64,000 nt of DNA, taken from positions 62,001-126,000 of the forward strand of contig JAFLBE010000001.1 in assembly GCA_017303995.1 (NCBI GenBank), given 5' to 3'. Below the pieces are notes generated by a model. It had not been told where the DNA came from and did not search any database. It saw nothing but the letters and a program-made list of their open reading frames with translations. The position numbers and the translations under genes are program-made. Origin of the DNA: Bacteroidota bacterium. GTDB taxonomy: Bacteria > Bacteroidota > JABWAT01. The first letter of the stretch is position 1. The number at the start of each line of letters is the position of its first letter. This document shows, in pieces, positions 43,166 to 53,895 of this stretch.

Positions 43166-44494
43166 TTAGTCCGCCGTAGAATTTAAATCAGCCTTTTTAC
43201 TAACCAGAATTTTATCAACCCGCCGGCCATCCATATCCATGATTTCAAATTTGAAATCACCTTCCACCAGAATTTCTCCTTCTTTCGGGATATGACCAAG
43301 CCGGTCCAGAATAAATCCGCCAAGTGAATTAAATCCTTCCCATTCCATATCCTGACCGCCAAAGTCTGTTTGCTCTGCAAATTCATGAAACGGATACATG
43401 CCATCAATCAGAATTGACCCATCTTCTCTTACAAAAAAGCCAGATTCAACCGGTTCATTAATCCCGGCAGATTCACCAACAAGGGTATTGATGATATCAG
43501 TGAGGGTAACAATTCCCTGAATGAGTCCATACTCATCGATGATAACAGCAAGATGCTGATTGTTTTCTTTGAGTTTTCGCATCAGTTCAGAAACAGAAAG
43601 CGTTTCAAGAACGAAAAACGGCTCAGTTAACGAAGATTTCAGATCATCCCCGGTGGTTCCGCGTCCGTTGATGAAAAGTGTATTCACTGATACCAGACCG
43701 AGTAACTGGTCAAGATCACCATCTGCAACCAGAAATCGTGAAAAACCCGACTCGGCAATTAATCGTTTGTTTTCACCCGACGTATCCTGAACATCCAGCC
43801 AGGTGACCATTGGACGTGGCGTCATAACCTGGGATACTCTGAGATCGTTTAGTGAAAATGCATTTTCAACCAGGTTCTCTTCCATTCTTTCAATCACACC
43901 GGCACTTGCACCCTGCCTTACCATAATCCTGATTTCTTCTTCACTGACGCCGGGCGACTGATCTGGCTTTATGCCGAAAATCCGCAAAACCAGTTCAGTT
44001 GATTTGCTCAGAAACCAAACCAGGGGTTTTGTTAAAAAGGCGATGAAACGTAAAGGTGTGATGACATGACTGGCAATGGATTCGGGATTTCCAAGTGCGA
44101 TTCGTTTGGGCACAATTTCACCAAAAACCAGGGAAAAGTAGCCAATGATAATAACCACCGAACCCAGACTTAAACCGAGGCTGTAAGGCGCAAAAAGGGG
44201 AATGGCAGAAAGGTACTGATCCAGAAAGGCTGTAAGGGTAATACCACCGAAAGCACCCATAAAAATGCCGATCAGCGTGATTCCAACCTGAATGGTTGAT
44301 AAAAAGGAAGTGGGTTCTTCCAAAACTTCAAGGGCACGTTTTGCACCGGAGTCTCCCGACTCTGCTTTATGCTGAAGGCGGGTTTTTCTGGATGACATTA
44401 CGGCCATTTCAGAAAGGGCAAAAAGTCCGTTGACCAGAACCAGAATTCCAAGAATTACCAGTTCAGCTACAACATCAGCAAAAGGGATTGGCAT
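43166..44494 (-). CDS. CNNM/CorC (hemolysin-C-like) transporter
   Basis: Inner-membrane protein of 442 aa with the standard plan. A DUF21 membrane domain of four spans comes first (LVILGILVLVNGLFALSEMA, FLSTIQVGITLIGIFMGAFG, VVIIIGYFSLVFGEIVPKRI). Two CBS modules follow (LRVSQVMTPRPMVTWLDVQD; LKENNQHLAVIIDEYGLIQG, IVTLTDIINTLVGE), then a CorC_HlyC domain at the end. The family is linked to Mg2+ or Co2+ efflux and to Na+-coupled transport. Family annotation as 'hemolysin' is historical. A single gene, flanked by repeats on both sides. Confidence 0.93.
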   Translation of the reverse strand: MPIPFADVVAELVILGILVLVNGLFALSEMAVMSSRKTRLQHKAESGDSGAKRALEVLEEPTSFLSTIQVGITLIGIFMGAFGGITLTAFLDQYLSAIPLFAPYSLGLSLGSVVIIIGYFSLVFGEIVPKRIALGNPESIASHVITPLRFIAFLTKPLVWFLSKSTELVLRIFGIKPDQSPGVSEEEIRIMVRQGASAGVIERMEENLVENAFSLNDLRVSQVMTPRPMVTWLDVQDTSGENKRLIAESGFSRFLVADGDLDQLLGLVSVNTLFINGRGTTGDDLKSSLTEPFFVLETLSVSELMRKLKENNQHLAVIIDEYGLIQGIVTLTDIINTLVGESAGINEPVESGFFVREDGSILIDGMYPFHEFAEQTDFGGQDMEWEGFNSLGGFILDRLGHIPKEGEILVEGDFKFEIMDMDGRRVDKILVSKKADLNSTAD

Positions 44495-45358
44495 TTAGTT
44501 TCCGTTTAAATCGACTAAAATCGGTGAATTTAATGAAAAAGGGTAATAATCTGCAAGAAAAGACCAAGTTTGCTTGCTGAAGCAGGAAGACCGGGTGGAA
44601 AATGGTGTAACAGCTGTTAGCTCTTAGCTGTTGGCAGAAAGGTGATTGCAAAATAAATTCCCCTCCTTCTCAAGGAGGGGTGCCGTAGGCGGGGTGGTTT
44701 GGTTTTCTGCAACTACCACCCGGGCATTTGTAAGGGCGAAAAATCTTTCGCCCCTATCCTAAACACCGGGTGGAACCGGGATTGCCTCACGCACCCAAGC
44801 AAGGGGACTTGCCGGGTTAAAAGATCACGCGGATTTTTAAGGAAGGGGAAAATGCAAGTTAACAGGGATATTCAGGATGGACAGGATGATGATCAATGGA
44901 TAATGGTCAATGGTTAATGAATTTTGAATCTTAAAACCTCATTGCCCAAGACATTCATGTCATTAGCCGGGTTGCAACCTGCGAGGGTTAAAATGACTGT
45001 TTCATAACTTGCTCAGACCAGCTTGTAATAAAGGACTGTGCACGGCGTCCGATTTTGGAAATTGGGATCGGCATTTGGGTTGTAAGGAAAAGCTAAACTG
45101 GCAGTTAAATTTAGAACTCATCTGTGTTCTGAAATTCCCTTAAAGTACAGTTAAGGGGGGATAGGTAAAAGAAGCGGGGGGAAGGTATCATTTGTGCAAG
45201 GTTGGACTAATATTTGAAAAACCTACCCAATCGAATCGTTTGTTAATCTCCTTCTGGTTAAAAGGCGAACTTAATAGTTGATAAAAGTAAAAATTGGGGT
45301 TAAGTTTATTCCAACGAGATGCCGAACCCTAAAACCTTTTTATTTTCAATGCTTATTT
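44495..45358. repeat. 864-bp gene-free region with several repeat types
   Basis: 44605-44636 is a TAGCTCTTAGCTGTT-type repeat. 44658-44701 is an inverted third copy of the CCACCCCGCC element. 44734-44753 is a perfect hairpin GGGCGAAA-AATC-TTTCGCCC. 44865-44920 is the start of the AGGGATATTCAGGAT element followed by AATGGATAATGGTCAATGG repeat. 44960-44985 is CCGGGTTGCAACCTG. From 45000 to 45358 I see no repeat or ORF, only an unremarkable leader for the lipoprotein gene. A decayed gene cannot be excluded. Confidence 0.55.
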
Positions 45359-46501
45359 ATGAAATATACTTTCCTTGGGTTAATTCTTCTTTCGCTTTTT
45401 TCCTGTAATGACCCTGACAATTCAAAAGAAAACAAAACTTGTGAATTCCCGGCTGGAAACAGAAACTTCACCTGGAGAGTCGATACGGTTGGCTGGTGGC
45501 CTTCTGAAATGGGAGGAGTCTATGCTTTTTCTGATGATGATGCATATGCTGCGGGTTACTTTTCTGATAAAAAAGGTAATATAAATTCGGTTCTTCACTG
45601 GGATGGGAAAAAATGGAGTCCGGTGATCTTTTCAAATCCAATTGCGGAATTAGGGAATAACCCTAATGATGTGACCGGGGATGGGGAAATAATGGTTACT
45701 GTAGGTCTATATGATTATAGTTCCCCGAAACCAGGTATTGGCGAGTACAACAATTCAACTAAAAAATGGAAAGGATATCAGTTTCAAAATGATGGCGGCT
45801 TAAATTCTGTCTGGACAGATGGTCAGGGATATTTTATCGCCGCAGGAGATAATGGAATAATATTTGAAAAGGATGGTTATAATGCTGGTTGGGTTTATAA
45901 AAAACTCAATTCGGATTTCACTTTTTATAAAATAGCGGGTATTTCAAAAAATGAAATTTTCATTTTGGGATATAAGGATCCTGTTGCACAAAAGGCTACT
46001 AACCAAGTGTGGTCTAAAGGGAAATCCGGTTGGAGTAAAATATTTGACGATCGGGATACTTCAGGTATGCCTTTGAAAATACCAGAAGGATATGATAGTT
46101 ACGCAGGTATTTCTGCATTTAGATGTGAAATAGAAAATTCACTGAATATTTACCTTGTGGGTTGGGAATCTGTGTTGTATAAGGCTAAAGGGCCGCCAGG
46201 TAAATTTGAAATAACGAATCTTGCCAATCTGGGTCTGACATTAAGGTCTCAACGGAAATATGCAAGTGATATTACATTGTTTTCACCCAATGACTTTTGG
46301 ATATCAGGTGAAAATTATAGTTTTTTTCATTGGAATGGTTCAAATTTTCAGCCAATAAAAATACCAATTCTGCCAGAAAATATTTCATCAGTTCCAAGAA
46401 CAAAAAGATTTTTTAAAACAAATACTGGAAAAATATTTATTCCTTCAGAACTCGAAACCGATCAAATTTTAGCTGTTTTGCAAGGAATTCAAATAAAATA
46501 A
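45359..46501 (+). CDS. uncharacterised lipoprotein, propeller-like
   Basis: About 380 aa from the ATG at 45359 (MKYTFLGLILLSLFSC, lipobox Cys 16). An upstream start would put an unlikely basic stretch before the signal. The body has repeated aromatic, Gly-Asp-rich strands (VYAFSDDDAYAAGYFSDKKG, VLHWDGKKWSPVIFS, SVWTDGQGYFIAAGDNGIIF) like a six-bladed propeller of the BNR or photosystem-assembly type. No catalytic motif is seen. It probably sits on the outer membrane. Codon use looks more AT-rich than in neighbouring genes. It ends at a strong terminator shared with GAPDH. Confidence 0.72.
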   Translation: MKYTFLGLILLSLFSCNDPDNSKENKTCEFPAGNRNFTWRVDTVGWWPSEMGGVYAFSDDDAYAAGYFSDKKGNINSVLHWDGKKWSPVIFSNPIAELGNNPNDVTGDGEIMVTVGLYDYSSPKPGIGEYNNSTKKWKGYQFQNDGGLNSVWTDGQGYFIAAGDNGIIFEKDGYNAGWVYKKLNSDFTFYKIAGISKNEIFILGYKDPVAQKATNQVWSKGKSGWSKIFDDRDTSGMPLKIPEGYDSYAGISAFRCEIENSLNIYLVGWESVLYKAKGPPGKFEITNLANLGLTLRSQRKYASDITLFSPNDFWISGENYSFFHWNGSNFQPIKIPILPENISSVPRTKRFFKTNTGKIFIPSELETDQILAVLQGIQIK

Positions 46502-46533
46502 TTTAAACCAAAAAAAAGCATTTCCCTTAAAAC

Positions 46534-46563
46534 AAAAAAGTCCGGCAGTTGCCGGACTTTTTT
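46534..46563. terminator. strong bidirectional Rho-independent terminator
   Basis: Perfect 14-bp arms AAAAAAGTCCGGCA and TGCCGGACTTTTTT around GT, between the convergent lipoprotein and GAPDH genes. The A- and T-runs give a proper terminator on both strands. Confidence 0.93.
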
Positions 46564-46586
46564 GCAAAGAAACAAGTTGAGGTAAG

Positions 46587-47731
<1,145 letters not shown>

Positions 47732-48078
47732 CGGAATGACATTAGAATGTGAAGGAAAGTTTGGGTTTAACGGAATTCTAAGGAAGGGGGCAGAAGTTAG
47801 AAGTGAGAAGGTAGAAGATAGAAGGAAGAATAATGCAGAGGATCAAGAGTCGTCCCCTATTTTATTTTAACTTCTCCTTTCTGGTCTGAACAGAATGATA
47901 GGCAAAGCGCCATAGGGTTTTAATAGTTTTTATTCTAACTTCTACCTTCTTTCTTCTAACTTCTTCCCTTTGCCTTCCGCAATTATTATAAATTCATTAA
48001 AATTTAAGTATGATTCTAATTGGTTTATTTTATATTTTCAGGCTCAGGAATTTAAATAGTAGTCTGGAGTGGTTCTGA
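47732..48078. repeat. 347-bp gene-free region with facing GAAGTTAGAAG arrays
   Basis: 47789-47830 is a purine-rich array (AAGTTAGAAGTGAGAAGGTA and similar). 47935-47972 is the complementary array (TTCTAACTTCTACCTTCTTT), so the two could pair over about 35 bp with a loop of about 100 nt. The rest is the AT-rich leader of the hybrid kinase gene. No ORF is supported. Confidence 0.55.
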
Positions 48079-50208
48079 ATGGCAGTTATCGGATGTAAAA
48101 TTGAGGTAAGTTCCCCTGAAAAATTGGGGAAAATAAAATCCATTGCTGCCGGTGAGGGCTTCAATCTGACAAATGAAAATCCGGAAGCATTGCTCGTTAT
48201 TTCGGATGTCTGGACGGGAACTCTCCAGGAAACACTTGGTATTCCGGTAAGAAAACTGGTTTGGGCCTCTGCTGCTTCTGACCACACCGAAATTGCCATT
48301 GTTTCAGACAAAGCAACAGACTCAGAAATCAGACAGGTTCTCAGACGCCTGAGAAGAGAGTTAGGTCTTGAAGTTGAAGTTCACCGGCTTCAGAATGAGC
48401 TGGTGATTTCACGTAAACAGGAAGAAAAATTCAAAAAAATATTACAATCTACCCCTGATGCAATTGTGATCGTTGATGGACAAGGTGTCATCACTTTTAC
48501 CAATGATCAGACCCAATCCCTTTTTGGTTACCTGCCTGATGAACTTATCGGACAAACCCTTGAAATTCTTATTCCCGATCATCACCGTCACCAACACCCG
48601 GCCCATCGTGAAAAATTTATGCATAAACCAAATGCAAGACCGATGGGAACTGGTCTTGATCTGATGTGCAGACGAAAAGATGGAACCCACCTGACTGTTG
48701 AAGTAAGTCTGAGTCCGATTATGACAGAAACGGGAATTCAGATTGCCAGTGCGATTCGGGATGTGACGCCAAGAAAAATGGCTGAAGAAGAAATAAAACG
48801 TGCCCGGGATGAAGCTCAGAATGCCAACAAAGCCAAAAGTGAATTTCTGGCAAATATGAGTCATGAACTTCGCACGCCATTAAATGCCATTTTGGGTTAC
48901 AGTCAGATTCTTGAAAAAGATAAAACACTTCTCACTTCCCAGCGGGAAGGTCTTGAAATTATCCGTCGAAGTGGTGAACACCTTCTCACCCTGATCAATG
49001 ATATCCTTGACCTGTCTAAGATAGAGTCAGGCCACATGGAGCTTCACAGGTTTGATTTTGATTTCATCGATTTTCTTGAAAGTATTGCTGAAGTTGCCCG
49101 GCTGAGGGCAAGAGAAAAAGGAATTGCCTTTATTTTCGAAAAACTGTCTGATCTGCCGGCGGCTGTTCATTCCGATGAGAAAAAACTCCGTCAAATATTA
49201 TTCAATTTATTAAGCAATGCAGTTAAGTTTACTGATGAAGGCGGGGTTGCCTTTAAAGTTGGCTATCACGAAGGGAAAATCAGGTTTCAGATTGAAGATA
49301 CCGGTGTTGGAATTGCTCCTGAGAAGGTCGAAGAGTTGTTTCTGCCCTTTCATCAGGTTGGCGATAAAGCCCGCCATGTTGAAGGCACCGGGCTGGGTCT
49401 TGCCATCAGTCAGCGGTTGGCGAAAATGCTCGATTCTGAGGTGAAAATTAAAAGTATTCCCGGCGAAGGAAGTACCTTTTGGTTCGAGATTGATTTAGTC
49501 GAGGTTGAAGGATTTACTGCAGCACCTAAAGTAAATGAAAGATCAGTTATTGGTTATTCTGGCGAACGCAAACGGGTTCTGATAGTTGATGATAAATGGG
49601 AAAATCGTTCCGTTCTGGTGAAAATGCTCACTCCGCTCGGCTTTGAAATCATGGAAGCTAAAGACGGTTTTGAATGTCTGAATAAGGTCGTCCATTTTAA
49701 ACCCCATGTGATTCTGTTGGATTTGAGAATGCCAGAAATGGACGGTTTCGAAGTCGCAAGAAGAGTTCGGGATACCAGAAGAAAAAGTGAAACCGTTATT
49801 ATCGCTGTTTCTGCCAGTGTTTTTGAGCATAACCGGGAAGACAGTGTCCGCTCGGGTTGTGATGACTTTATAGCAAAGCCGTTTCAGTTAAGTCGGATTC
49901 TCGGGTTGCTTCAGAGTCATCTTTCCATCAGCTGGGTTTATGAAAATGAATTGACAGAAGAAACTGAGACACGGAACTTACCCGCAGAACATTCCTTTAT
50001 AATCATTTCAGAAAAGTTTTCTGAAGCGATTTATCAGGCTGCCATGATGGGTGATGTTGAGGAACTTCTGATCATTGCCGACCGAATGGAAATTGAAAAC
50101 AGAGAAAACTTTCTTGCTGCAAAAATGATCAGAAAATGGGTAAAAGCATTCGAAATCAGCCGCATTACGAAAGTTGCTCAGGAAAAAGGTTTTTTCTATG
50201 ATGAATAA
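48079..50208 (+). CDS. hybrid sensor histidine kinase (PAS-HisKA-HATPase-receiver)
   Basis: Cytoplasmic hybrid kinase, 709 aa. Residues 1-105 form an unassigned alpha/beta region resembling a receiver without its Asp (LLVISDVWTGTLQETLG). PAS follows at about 120-235 (TPDAIVIVDGQGVITFTNDQ, with the PAC-like SAIRDVTPRK), then HisKA (KSEFLANMSHELRTPLNAIL). HATPase has LFNLLSNAVKF, DTGVGI and GTGLGLAISQ. The receiver at about 495-615 has VLIVDDKWENR, ILLDLRMPEMDG (phospho-Asp) and DDFIAKPFQ. The C-terminal 90 residues are helical and end without an obvious HPt His. The next gene overlaps by 11 bp, so the two act together. Confidence 0.93.
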   Translation: MAVIGCKIEVSSPEKLGKIKSIAAGEGFNLTNENPEALLVISDVWTGTLQETLGIPVRKLVWASAASDHTEIAIVSDKATDSEIRQVLRRLRRELGLEVEVHRLQNELVISRKQEEKFKKILQSTPDAIVIVDGQGVITFTNDQTQSLFGYLPDELIGQTLEILIPDHHRHQHPAHREKFMHKPNARPMGTGLDLMCRRKDGTHLTVEVSLSPIMTETGIQIASAIRDVTPRKMAEEEIKRARDEAQNANKAKSEFLANMSHELRTPLNAILGYSQILEKDKTLLTSQREGLEIIRRSGEHLLTLINDILDLSKIESGHMELHRFDFDFIDFLESIAEVARLRAREKGIAFIFEKLSDLPAAVHSDEKKLRQILFNLLSNAVKFTDEGGVAFKVGYHEGKIRFQIEDTGVGIAPEKVEELFLPFHQVGDKARHVEGTGLGLAISQRLAKMLDSEVKIKSIPGEGSTFWFEIDLVEVEGFTAAPKVNERSVIGYSGERKRVLIVDDKWENRSVLVKMLTPLGFEIMEAKDGFECLNKVVHFKPHVILLDLRMPEMDGFEVARRVRDTRRKSETVIIAVSASVFEHNREDSVRSGCDDFIAKPFQLSRILGLLQSHLSISWVYENELTEETETRNLPAEHSFIIISEKFSEAIYQAAMMGDVEELLIIADRMEIENRENFLAAKMIRKWVKAFEISRITKVAQEKGFFYDE

Positions 50209-51370
50209 CAATCTGAAAAAGCACACTGTTTTAATGGTTGATGACAACCCAACCAATCTGAATGTTTTATTGGATGCGCTGAAGCACCATGGTTTTAAAT
50301 TACTTGCAGCAAAAAGCGGGGAAGAAGCTATTCAGCGGGCACTATTTGCAAAGCCTGATCTTATTCTTCTTGACGTTTTAATGCCAGGAATTGATGGATT
50401 TGAAACCTGCCAAAAATTAAAAGAAATCCCAGAAACCGCTGAAATTCCAATTATTTTCATGACGGCGCTTGCTGATACAGTTGATAAAGTAAAAGGATTT
50501 TCGTTTGGTGCAGTAGATTATATCACAAAACCCTTTCAACATGAAGAAGTGCTTTCCAGAGTTAATGCTCACCTGACCATTCAGGATCTGAAACGGAATC
50601 TGGAACAGAAAAATGCGGAAATGGAAGAAAAAAACCGGTTGCTTGATGAAGCGCTGAAACACGAAAAAGAATTGAACCGCTTGAAAACCGGTCTGGTTGG
50701 TATGGCATCTCATGAACTCAGACGTCCGTTGACGGTTATCTCACTTTATTCCAGATCACTGTTTCCAAAAGAAAACGGAAATGCTCCTGAACAACATGAA
50801 GGATACACAAAAATTCAGAAATCTATCCGCCAGATGACTCAGTTATTGGATGATATTTTGCTGGCAACCCAATCTGAAATGGGTAAACTCACGTTTGAAC
50901 CAGAAGTTGCGAACCTGGGTGAACTCTGCAGTAAAATTGTTCAGGAGTCAGAACTGATTGATGATTCTGCCCATAGCCTTCATTTTACAGTCACAAATAA
51001 TGCTGAAAATGCCCTTGTTGATCCAAGGTTGATTCAAAGAATTATTTCAAATCTGCTGTCCAATGCCGTAAAATATTCACCTCACGGAACCAATATCTGG
51101 TTCGACCTGAATACCCATGATGCACAGGCAACTTTTATTGTAAAAGATGAGGGCATCGGAATTTCTCCCGAAGATCAGCAAAAGCTTTTTGAAAATTTTC
51201 AAAGGGGAAGTAATGTTGGCAAAACCCCGGGAACTGGTTTGGGGCTTACTATAGTAAAGCAATGTGTAGAGCTTCACAGTGGAACTATGATGTTTTCGAG
51301 TGAACTTGGCAAAGGAACAACTTTTGAGGTTACTTTGCCAATTGATGTAAACATTGAGAATATGGTTTAA
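50198..51370 (+). CDS. receiver-histidine kinase fusion protein
   Basis: A 390-aa cytoplasmic protein: receiver (about 8-130: VLMVDDNPTNLN, LILLDVLMPGIDG with phospho-Asp, DYITKPFQH), coiled-coil linker (DLKRNLEQKNAEMEEKNRLL), HisKA (LVGMASHELRRPLTVISLYS) and HATPase (ISNLLSNAVKYS, DEGIGI, GTGLGLTIVKQ). An input receiver on a kinase lets one kinase control another. With the hybrid kinase just upstream this looks like a phosphorelay. The start is placed at ATG 50198 (or 50201), overlapping the upstream stop; a longer ORF start at 50174 lies deeper in the preceding gene. Confidence 0.93.
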   Translation: MMNNNLKKHTVLMVDDNPTNLNVLLDALKHHGFKLLAAKSGEEAIQRALFAKPDLILLDVLMPGIDGFETCQKLKEIPETAEIPIIFMTALADTVDKVKGFSFGAVDYITKPFQHEEVLSRVNAHLTIQDLKRNLEQKNAEMEEKNRLLDEALKHEKELNRLKTGLVGMASHELRRPLTVISLYSRSLFPKENGNAPEQHEGYTKIQKSIRQMTQLLDDILLATQSEMGKLTFEPEVANLGELCSKIVQESELIDDSAHSLHFTVTNNAENALVDPRLIQRIISNLLSNAVKYSPHGTNIWFDLNTHDAQATFIVKDEGIGISPEDQQKLFENFQRGSNVGKTPGTGLGLTIVKQCVELHSGTMMFSSELGKGTTFEVTLPIDVNIENMV

Positions 51371-51371
51371 A

Positions 51372-53726
51372 TCATCTCAGCAGCATTACCTTTTGTGACT
51401 GAACCCGGTTTCCTGACCGTAACCTCACCAGATAAAGTCCGGAAGCAAGATGATCCCCCTTTAAGATAAACGAAGAAATTCCGGCACTGACATTTTCATT
51501 TTCCGCCAGAACGGCCACCCTTCTTCCCGTCAGATCAAACACATCCACCGAAATGACTTCCTTCTGAAAGGCTTCAACTCTAATCGTTGTTTCCGGGTTG
51601 AAAGGATTTGGATATGCCGATAACAGGGTTATCCTTGTTGCCTTTGCCGAACTTTCAGGCTCAACTGAGACAGTTGTTTTCTTTCCGGGTGATGGTTGAT
51701 CGGTAATCTGCCAATCGCCTCCGCCATCCGGAATCCGTGCAAAGGAATTATCAGTTGGAATCAGGGGGAAGGTGAGGGTGTCAGCAGCATAATAACCGCC
51801 TGCCGTTTTGTTGTAAAGTCCGATAAACTCACCACCCGCTGCAAGTTTAAAATTTGCATGCCACTTCCCTTGTTTTCCGTCAGAATCTGCCCAAACCAGT
51901 AAATGTTCACCCGGTTGAAGGGTTGTATCAGGCAGTTGAAACTGATTTTCGTTGGTTCTGCTATCGGTTAAGTACCAACCGTTTGTTGAAACCGGAATGA
52001 TATCAGCGTTAATTAATTCAACCCAATCATCAAACTGCCCGGCTTCATCTGAGAAGGTTGATGAATTGTCTGCCTGAAGTTCATTGATCAACAGACGTGG
52101 CAAACCAGAACTGACCGGAATCCAAACCGGATATTTGGGTGCAAAATCGGGATAGATTGAAGACCGGGTATCAGAATCAGTTGCCTTCAGATAATAACCT
52201 AAAAAAGCTTCATTTGATGGGGCAGCAAGAATAAAAATGAATTCACGGTCACCGGCAACTTTATCAGGAAAAATCCCGTCGTCTTTCATTAATCCGGCTT
52301 CACTCCACTGCGCATTTTGGCGGGTAAATACCTTAATTTGATTTAAAACACTTTCAGCGTCAACTCTTGCAGTAATAACAAGATTTCCACCGGCAGGAAC
52401 AGTAGTGAGATTTTGGGTAACCCGCACAAAAACCGGTGGGACAGCTGTTGTGCTGGTTTGTGTTTTTGCCGAATTGTATCGGGTTTGGATAAAGGGTTTC
52501 AGGCCAAAGGTAACATGATTCCCCAGCGCCTGATCATAAGACTGATGAAATTGCTGAATGGTAAATCCATAATCACGGGGGCGATAGGGGTCAGCTTCTG
52601 CCCAAGGTGTGATCTTGGTATGAATCACATCAATTTTCGGATTTTGAAAAGTTGGATTATAGGTTGTATTCATCAGCTGGCGAAGAAAAAACGAATACCG
52701 GGCTTTAAAAACCGTTTGTGCCATGATTCGGGTCATGAGTGGACGTGGCTCGTTCGGGTTTCCCCAGGTGTATACATTCCGGCTGCCGATATTTCCATTT
52801 TGAATCACATCCCACCAGATTCCGAGCGTGTTGTCATAATCATAGGGTACCCACTCAAACCGGTTTGATGACGGATCATGATAGAGATAAAAATTATTTT
52901 TCAAAATCCAGTAATTGTCCCAGCTTCCAGCAAGAACATCGACCGCCATACTTTTCAAAAAAGCATTGACGTTAAACACCCTCTGAATTTCCCTGACGAA
53001 AATACTGTCAGGGGTTTGATGTAAGACTTTCATGAATGCTAAAAAACCAGAATAATCATCGGCTGTTTTATTGGTCATAAGTTCATAAATACGCCTGCCG
53101 TTTGACATTTTTTTCCAGGAATTGGCTGAACTTCCAAGCCATTCCAGATCAGATGGCCACAGGCATTTGTAAAGATTTCCCTTGTCAGAGCCAAAACGGT
53201 CATCAACGAAATTTTCATCGACATGTTCAACATTGATCTGCAGGCCAAAATACTCGCCATTAATATAAACCCGTGCGTAAGCAGCACGGGAAGAGGGAAC
53301 ACCTGCCTGGTTACTGATATCCCATACCAGCTTACTTCTGATAATTGACGGATCATTGTGTTCACCATTCAGATTCAGTTTTTCGAGTCCATGCCATTTT
53401 CTTCCGGACTTGAAAGTATTAAATGAGATTTTAAAAGATTTTTTCTCTGAGTTCCGGGACGTATTGCCACGAAGACGGAGCCCGACATTTTCAACAGTAT
53501 CCAAAACCATAGAATTTCTGAAGATGAATCTTGCAGGGTATTCATGATCACTATGTGCACTGTCTGCAGATAATATCAAGGAAAGAGAATCAGGATGGAG
53601 GCTGAGTTCAATAACAGCGATTGAAGTATCCAGAAAAACCGGATTGAATTTGATTGGAAGTGGTTGACTTTGTGATGCAAACGAACCAAATAATAAAAGA
53701 AGCAGGGCAAAAACGAATCTGAACAT
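51372..53726 (-). CDS. secreted CotH-family kinase-like protein with lamin-tail and T9SS domains
   Basis: Exported protein of 784 aa from the ATG at 53726 (MFRFVFALLLLLFGSFASQS), with GGAG upstream and a TAACTTTG -7 box at 53817-53810. The CotH domain spans about 50-430: GLRLRGNTSRNSEKKSFKIS, YARVYINGEYFGLQINVEHV and WVPYDYDNTLG (the Asp-x-Asp catalytic pair). A lamin-tail domain follows at about 560-690 (LLINELQADNSSTFSDEAG, DDWVELINA). The T9SS domain starts at about 700 (SAYPNPFNPETTIRVEAFQ). CotH is a protein kinase of atypical fold in spore coats. Secreted versions are thought to modify surface proteins; here that is inference. Its 3' end meets the receiver-kinase gene with a 1-bp gap. 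Confidence 0.9.
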   Translation of the reverse strand: MFRFVFALLLLLFGSFASQSQPLPIKFNPVFLDTSIAVIELSLHPDSLSLILSADSAHSDHEYPARFIFRNSMVLDTVENVGLRLRGNTSRNSEKKSFKISFNTFKSGRKWHGLEKLNLNGEHNDPSIIRSKLVWDISNQAGVPSSRAAYARVYINGEYFGLQINVEHVDENFVDDRFGSDKGNLYKCLWPSDLEWLGSSANSWKKMSNGRRIYELMTNKTADDYSGFLAFMKVLHQTPDSIFVREIQRVFNVNAFLKSMAVDVLAGSWDNYWILKNNFYLYHDPSSNRFEWVPYDYDNTLGIWWDVIQNGNIGSRNVYTWGNPNEPRPLMTRIMAQTVFKARYSFFLRQLMNTTYNPTFQNPKIDVIHTKITPWAEADPYRPRDYGFTIQQFHQSYDQALGNHVTFGLKPFIQTRYNSAKTQTSTTAVPPVFVRVTQNLTTVPAGGNLVITARVDAESVLNQIKVFTRQNAQWSEAGLMKDDGIFPDKVAGDREFIFILAAPSNEAFLGYYLKATDSDTRSSIYPDFAPKYPVWIPVSSGLPRLLINELQADNSSTFSDEAGQFDDWVELINADIIPVSTNGWYLTDSRTNENQFQLPDTTLQPGEHLLVWADSDGKQGKWHANFKLAAGGEFIGLYNKTAGGYYAADTLTFPLIPTDNSFARIPDGGGDWQITDQPSPGKKTTVSVEPESSAKATRITLLSAYPNPFNPETTIRVEAFQKEVISVDVFDLTGRRVAVLAENENVSAGISSFILKGDHLASGLYLVRLRSGNRVQSQKVMLLR

Positions 53727-53809
53727 GCAAACTCCGGGTAAAAAGATAATCCAGCCTGATTTTAAGGAATAATCGGGTGAATTCCGAATCTTGATGTTGA
53801 TACCCATCA

Positions 53810-53867
53810 CAAAGTTAGAAAAGATTTATTGTTAGGTTGCTTTTATGTAAATATAAGTTTATCATTG
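53810..53867. promoter_or_regulatory. divergent Bacteroidota-type promoter region
   Basis: Minus strand: TAACTTTG (53817-53810), an exact -7 match for the CotH gene; no clear -33 element. Plus strand: TTG (53837-53839), 20 bp, TATCATTG (53860-53867; seven of eight) for the GTG-started gene at 53896. Confidence 0.5.
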
Positions 53868-53895
53868 TTTCGGAAAATTAAGACGGAGAATCCCG

